DNA of 46,670 bases. Source: Rubrivivax sp. GTDB lineage: Bacteria > Pseudomonadota > Gammaproteobacteria > Burkholderiales > Burkholderiaceae_C. Location: the NCBI GenBank assembly GCA_016790425.1, contig JAEUPF010000070.1, positions 1 to 46,670 of the forward strand, in the 5' to 3' direction. Position numbers and translations under genes: made by a program. Positions 44,073 through 46,670 of the stretch are shown here, piece after piece. Every line of letters begins with the position of its first letter. Position 1 is the stretch's first letter. The notes under the pieces are model-generated. The model worked only from the letters and a program-made list of their open reading frames with translations, was not told the origin of the DNA and ran no database searches.

Positions 44073-45548
44073 TCAGCGGCAGCGCCGCCGGGGTGCCGCC
44101 GGCGGCAGCGCCACCACGCGCTGCAGCTTGCCGGTGCGCCCGAGCGGCAGCGCCGGCATCGCCGCGACGCTGATGCGCAGCGCATCCGCACCCTGCCGCG
44201 CGGCGAAGTCCGCCAGCGCACGGCGGCAGCGCTGGCGCGCGCGCTCGCCGCGCGCCGCGTTCGGCCCGAGCACCAGGCGCAGCGCATCCGGGGCGGTCTG
44301 CTGCAGCTGGAAGTCGAAGGCGCCGGCCTCGTCTTCGAGCACGGTCGTCAGGGCCAGCGGCAGCAGCGGCACGCCCTCGCTGCCCTTGCCGCGCACGACC
44401 AGCGTGTCGTCGCGCCGCCCCTGCACCTGCACCACCGGCAACGCGCAGCCGCACGCGCACGCTGCCGTGGCGGCGTCGTGCAGCACGATGCGGTCGCCGA
44501 TGTCGAAGCGGACGAGCGGCTGCACGTGGTTGGCCAGGTTCGTCAGCAGGGTCGTGTGCGACTGCCTGCCCGGCGGCACGGCGCGCCCCTGGGCATCGAC
44601 CGGCTCGAGGATCACCCAGTCGGCGTTGACGTGCAGCCGCCCGGCGCCGCACTCCCAGGCGATCGGCAGGAACTCGGACGCGCCGTAGCTGTTGCGCAAG
44701 GCGCAGCCGAAGGCCTGCTCGACGCAGGCGCGGGCGCTGTCGCCCAGCGTCTCGCCGCCGGTCCACACTTCTTCCAGGCGAAGGCGCAGGCGGCCGGCCT
44801 GCGCTTCCTCGGCCAGCATCGCTGCCGCCGTCGGGTAGGTGGCGAGGATGGTGGGCTGCATCGCGTTGAGCGCGGCCACCAGGTCGGGCAGCGGCTGCAG
44901 GATCGACAGGCTCCGCCAGTTCGCCGTCAGCGCCGGCCACGCCAGGCGCAGCCGTTGCAGCGAGACGTGGCTGGCGAAGTGGCCGCCGGTGGCGCCGACG
45001 AACGCCAGGCGCTCGCCCAGGTACAGCGGGTCGAACCAGCGCGACCACGGCCGCGGCGAGCTGCGCCGCGTCGCTTCGAGCGCGTCGTAGATCGTCATCG
45101 CCTCGGCGTCGTGCAGGTACAGCCCCGGTTCGCCGGTGCTGCCCGAGCTCTCCCAGGCCCAGTAGCGGCCGAGGTACGGCTGGCCGGCGCGCCCGGGCTG
45201 CGCGATGAACTCGCGCAGCGAAGACAGCGTCACCGCCGGGTCGGCCACGCTCGCGGCGAAGTCGTGCATGAGCTGGCGCTTGGTGCACGGCGGCAGTGCC
45301 GCCAGGCTTCGCGCGGCCGTGCTCGCTGCGGCTGCGGCGGGCACGAGCGCGGCGTAGCGCGGTGCGCGGCGCGCCGCCGCCAGCAACTGGGCCAGCCGCC
45401 GCGCCTGCCGCGCCGCGATGCCGGCAGCGTCCGAACGAACGGCCGCAGCGATGTCCAGCGCCGCCGTGGCGCGCTCCAGCGCGGGCGCGCCTTGCGCCAA
45501 CGACGTGGCGAACGGCGTCGGGAAGGAACTCGGGAACGGCCCGGCCAT
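44073..45548 (-). CDS. PaaK-like adenylate-forming enzyme
   Basis: 491 residues. ANL-superfamily features of the phenylacetate-CoA ligase branch are present: the P-loop equivalent WESSGSTGEPG, the YGASEF motif, and VRFDIGDRIVL followed by a cysteine cluster CACGCALP that could bind zinc, as in PaaK-like coenzyme F390 synthetase relatives. The C-terminal domain has PLGRTGKLQR with the catalytic lysine. The substrate, presumably an aryl or alkyl carboxylate, is unknown. GGAG shortly before the ATG at 45548 supports the start. It converges on the permease gene with only 6 bp between stop codons. Confidence 0.87.
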   Translation of the reverse strand: MAGPFPSSFPTPFATSLAQGAPALERATAALDIAAAVRSDAAGIAARQARRLAQLLAAARRAPRYAALVPAAAAASTAARSLAALPPCTKRQLMHDFAASVADPAVTLSSLREFIAQPGRAGQPYLGRYWAWESSGSTGEPGLYLHDAEAMTIYDALEATRRSSPRPWSRWFDPLYLGERLAFVGATGGHFASHVSLQRLRLAWPALTANWRSLSILQPLPDLVAALNAMQPTILATYPTAAAMLAEEAQAGRLRLRLEEVWTGGETLGDSARACVEQAFGCALRNSYGASEFLPIAWECGAGRLHVNADWVILEPVDAQGRAVPPGRQSHTTLLTNLANHVQPLVRFDIGDRIVLHDAATAACACGCALPVVQVQGRRDDTLVVRGKGSEGVPLLPLALTTVLEDEAGAFDFQLQQTAPDALRLVLGPNAARGERARQRCRRALADFAARQGADALRISVAAMPALPLGRTGKLQRVVALPPAAPRRRCR

Positions 45549-45619
45549 GGCACTTCTCCTCGTGAGCCCGCTCGCGGCAAGGACGCACGAGGATCATCGA
45601 TCGGCGCCGGGCGCTCTGC

Positions 45620-45633
45620 TTGCGCCGGATCAA
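45620..45633 (-). promoter_or_regulatory. Candidate FNR/ANR-type site before the PaaK-like gene
   Basis: TTGCGCCGGATCAA carries one perfect ATCAA half-site and a degenerate TTGCG half-site at the correct 4-bp spacing of the TTGAT-N4-ATCAA box. It lies 72-85 bp upstream of the start codon. A -41.5 placement would put the start site near 45585, which is reasonable. One mismatched arm makes this only suggestive. Confidence 0.3.
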
Positions 45634-45764
45634 ATTCGCCGGCGCGCGCTGCGGCGGCGCGCCGCGCCGCACCGCCGGACGCGGGCTGCCGAACGCAGCT
45701 CGTCGAACGCGCCGAACGCAGCGCCGTGCGCCGTTCAGGCGGCGCCACCGGCGTGGCGTTGCGC

Positions 45765-46670
45765 CTAGAACGTCTCCCAGTCGCCGTCGCCCGCGGCGGT
45801 ACCGGCGGCAACGCTGGCACCGGCGGTGGCCGCGGCCGTTGCGGCCGCAGTTGCAGGGGCGGTCACCGAAGCGGCCGGGGTTGCCGGCACCTTCGTCGCA
45901 GCGCCGCGCTGGCCGGCCGAAGACTGGCGCGCCTTGGCCAGCGCGACGTGGGCGACGGAGGCCGGCATCGACGGCGCCGCCACGCCGGCCGGCGCAGCCG
46001 CCGCAGGCGCTGTAAGCGCCGTAAGCGTCGTAAGCGCCGCGGGGGCGGCCGCCGGCTCCGCCCGGATCCGGAACCGCGCCACCACGTCGGCGAGCCGTTG
46101 CGCCTGCTGCGCCAGGCCGGCGGCGGCCGTGGCGCTCTGTTCGACCATGGCGGCGTTGTGCTGTGTCGCCACGTCGAGCTGCGACACCGAGGCGTTGACC
46201 ATCTGGATGCCGGCGCTCTGCTCGGCCGCCGCGCCGCTGATCTCGGCGATGAGGCTGTGCACGCGCTCGACGCTGGCGACGATCTCGCCCATCGTCTTGC
46301 CCGCGTCGCCGACCTGGCGCGCGCCGGCGTCGGCCTTGTCGACGCTGCCGCCGATGAGCGACTTGATCTCGCGCGCGGCGGTGGCCGAGCGCTGCGCCAG
46401 CGAGCGCACCTCGCCGGCGACGACGGCGAAGCCGCGGCCCTGCTCGCCGGCGCGTTCCGCCTCGACGGCGGCGTTGAGCGACAGGATGTTGGTCTGGAAG
46501 GCGATGCCGTCGATGGTGCCGATGATGTCGCCGATGCGCCGCGCGCTGGCGTTGATCTCGCCCATCGTCGCCACGACGGCGGCGACGGCTTCGCCGCCGC
46601 GTTGCGCCACCGCTGCCGCGCCGGAGGAGACCTCGCTGGCGCTGCGCGCTGAAGCCGCCGTCTGGTCGAC
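45765..46670 (-). CDS. Methyl-accepting chemotaxis protein, N-terminus cut by the window edge
   Basis: The 301 residues present include the signalling hairpin tip [35 protein letters not shown], the CheA/CheW-contact region. Flanking helices carry the methylation-type pattern ([29 protein letters not shown]). A ~90-residue Ala/Thr/Pro low-complexity linker leads to the terminal pentapeptide DWETF, the CheR/CheB-tethering site seen as NWETF in Tar and Tsr. The frame is open through the right edge. Sensor and membrane regions lie outside the window. Confidence 0.94.
   Translation of the reverse strand, partial: VDQTAASARSASEVSSGAAAVAQRGGEAVAAVVATMGEINASARRIGDIIGTIDGIAFQTNILSLNAAVEAERAGEQGRGFAVVAGEVRSLAQRSATAAREIKSLIGGSVDKADAGARQVGDAGKTMGEIVASVERVHSLIAEISGAAAEQSAGIQMVNASVSQLDVATQHNAAMVEQSATAAAGLAQQAQRLADVVARFRIRAEPAAAPAALTTLTALTAPAAAAPAGVAAPSMPASVAHVALAKARQSSAGQRGAATKVPATPAASVTAPATAAATAAATAGASVAAGTAAGDGDWETF

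Noticed and set aside
46008-46042. Short GTAAGCGCC-type repeats in the chemoreceptor linker
   Set aside because: Only three 9-bp units encoding Leu-Thr-Ala words in a low-complexity tail; nothing beyond linker repetition.

Overview
The window is about 70% G+C and reads like the chromosome of a betaproteobacterium of the Burkholderiales, in the Rubrivivax/Leptothrix/Methylibium sense. Support for this comes from a TctC/Bug-type solute receptor, a complete liv-type ABC operon, a UvrA2-like excinuclease and strong third-position G/C. No tRNA, rRNA, CRISPR array, integrase or transposase was seen. Genes are tightly packed, so nearly every long frame opposite a real gene is a GC-driven shadow.

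Layout. 1-2805 (-) is a uvrA-type gene running off the left edge. 3099-11124 (+) holds two very large secreted lipoproteins. The first has six Ig-like repeats, a long unrecognised domain and a tail resembling the transferrin-binding-protein-B barrel. The second is a copper radical oxidase (galactose/glyoxal oxidase type) fused to Ig/PKD domains, a YVTN propeller, a MauG/cytochrome c peroxidase-like di-haem module and a PA14 domain. 11198-14888 (-) encodes a histidine kinase, a FixJ/LuxR-type regulator, a secreted HbpS/GlcG-like protein and a secreted ankyrin protein. 15017-18626 (+) carries a TldD/TldE pair and an unknown exported protein.

18656-25473 (-) is a seven-gene unit: livK-G-F-H-M followed by two alpha/beta hydrolases. 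Four of its junctions are 4-bp ATGA overlaps. A near-consensus sigma-54 promoter lies in front of livK, and a PAS-AAA+-Fis sigma-54 activator with another esterase-like gene (25705-28220, -) lies just upstream. 28356-33501 holds an M48 lipoprotein protease (+), a small outer-membrane barrel (-) and two caspase-fold proteins transcribed head to head. 33617-36185 (+) pairs a Bug receptor with a malonyl-CoA-synthetase-like ligase.

36254-39082 (-) is a second Ig-repeat protein whose last ~420 residues are clearly paralogous to the one at 3099. 39236-40766 (-) holds a LysE exporter and a class III (DODA/LigB) dioxygenase. 40767-41402 is a non-coding stretch built around a ~105-bp imperfect inverted repeat. 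41403-44066 (+) is a large FtsX-type ABC permease, 44073-45548 (-) a PaaK-like adenylating enzyme, and 45765 to the right edge (-) the C-terminal part of a chemoreceptor ending in a CheR-binding pentapeptide.

The most interesting biology is the oxidase-peroxidase fusion, the paired barrel-tailed repeat proteins, the apparent sigma-54 control of an ABC transporter/hydrolase operon, and a possible HbpS-type three-component redox or haem sensor.
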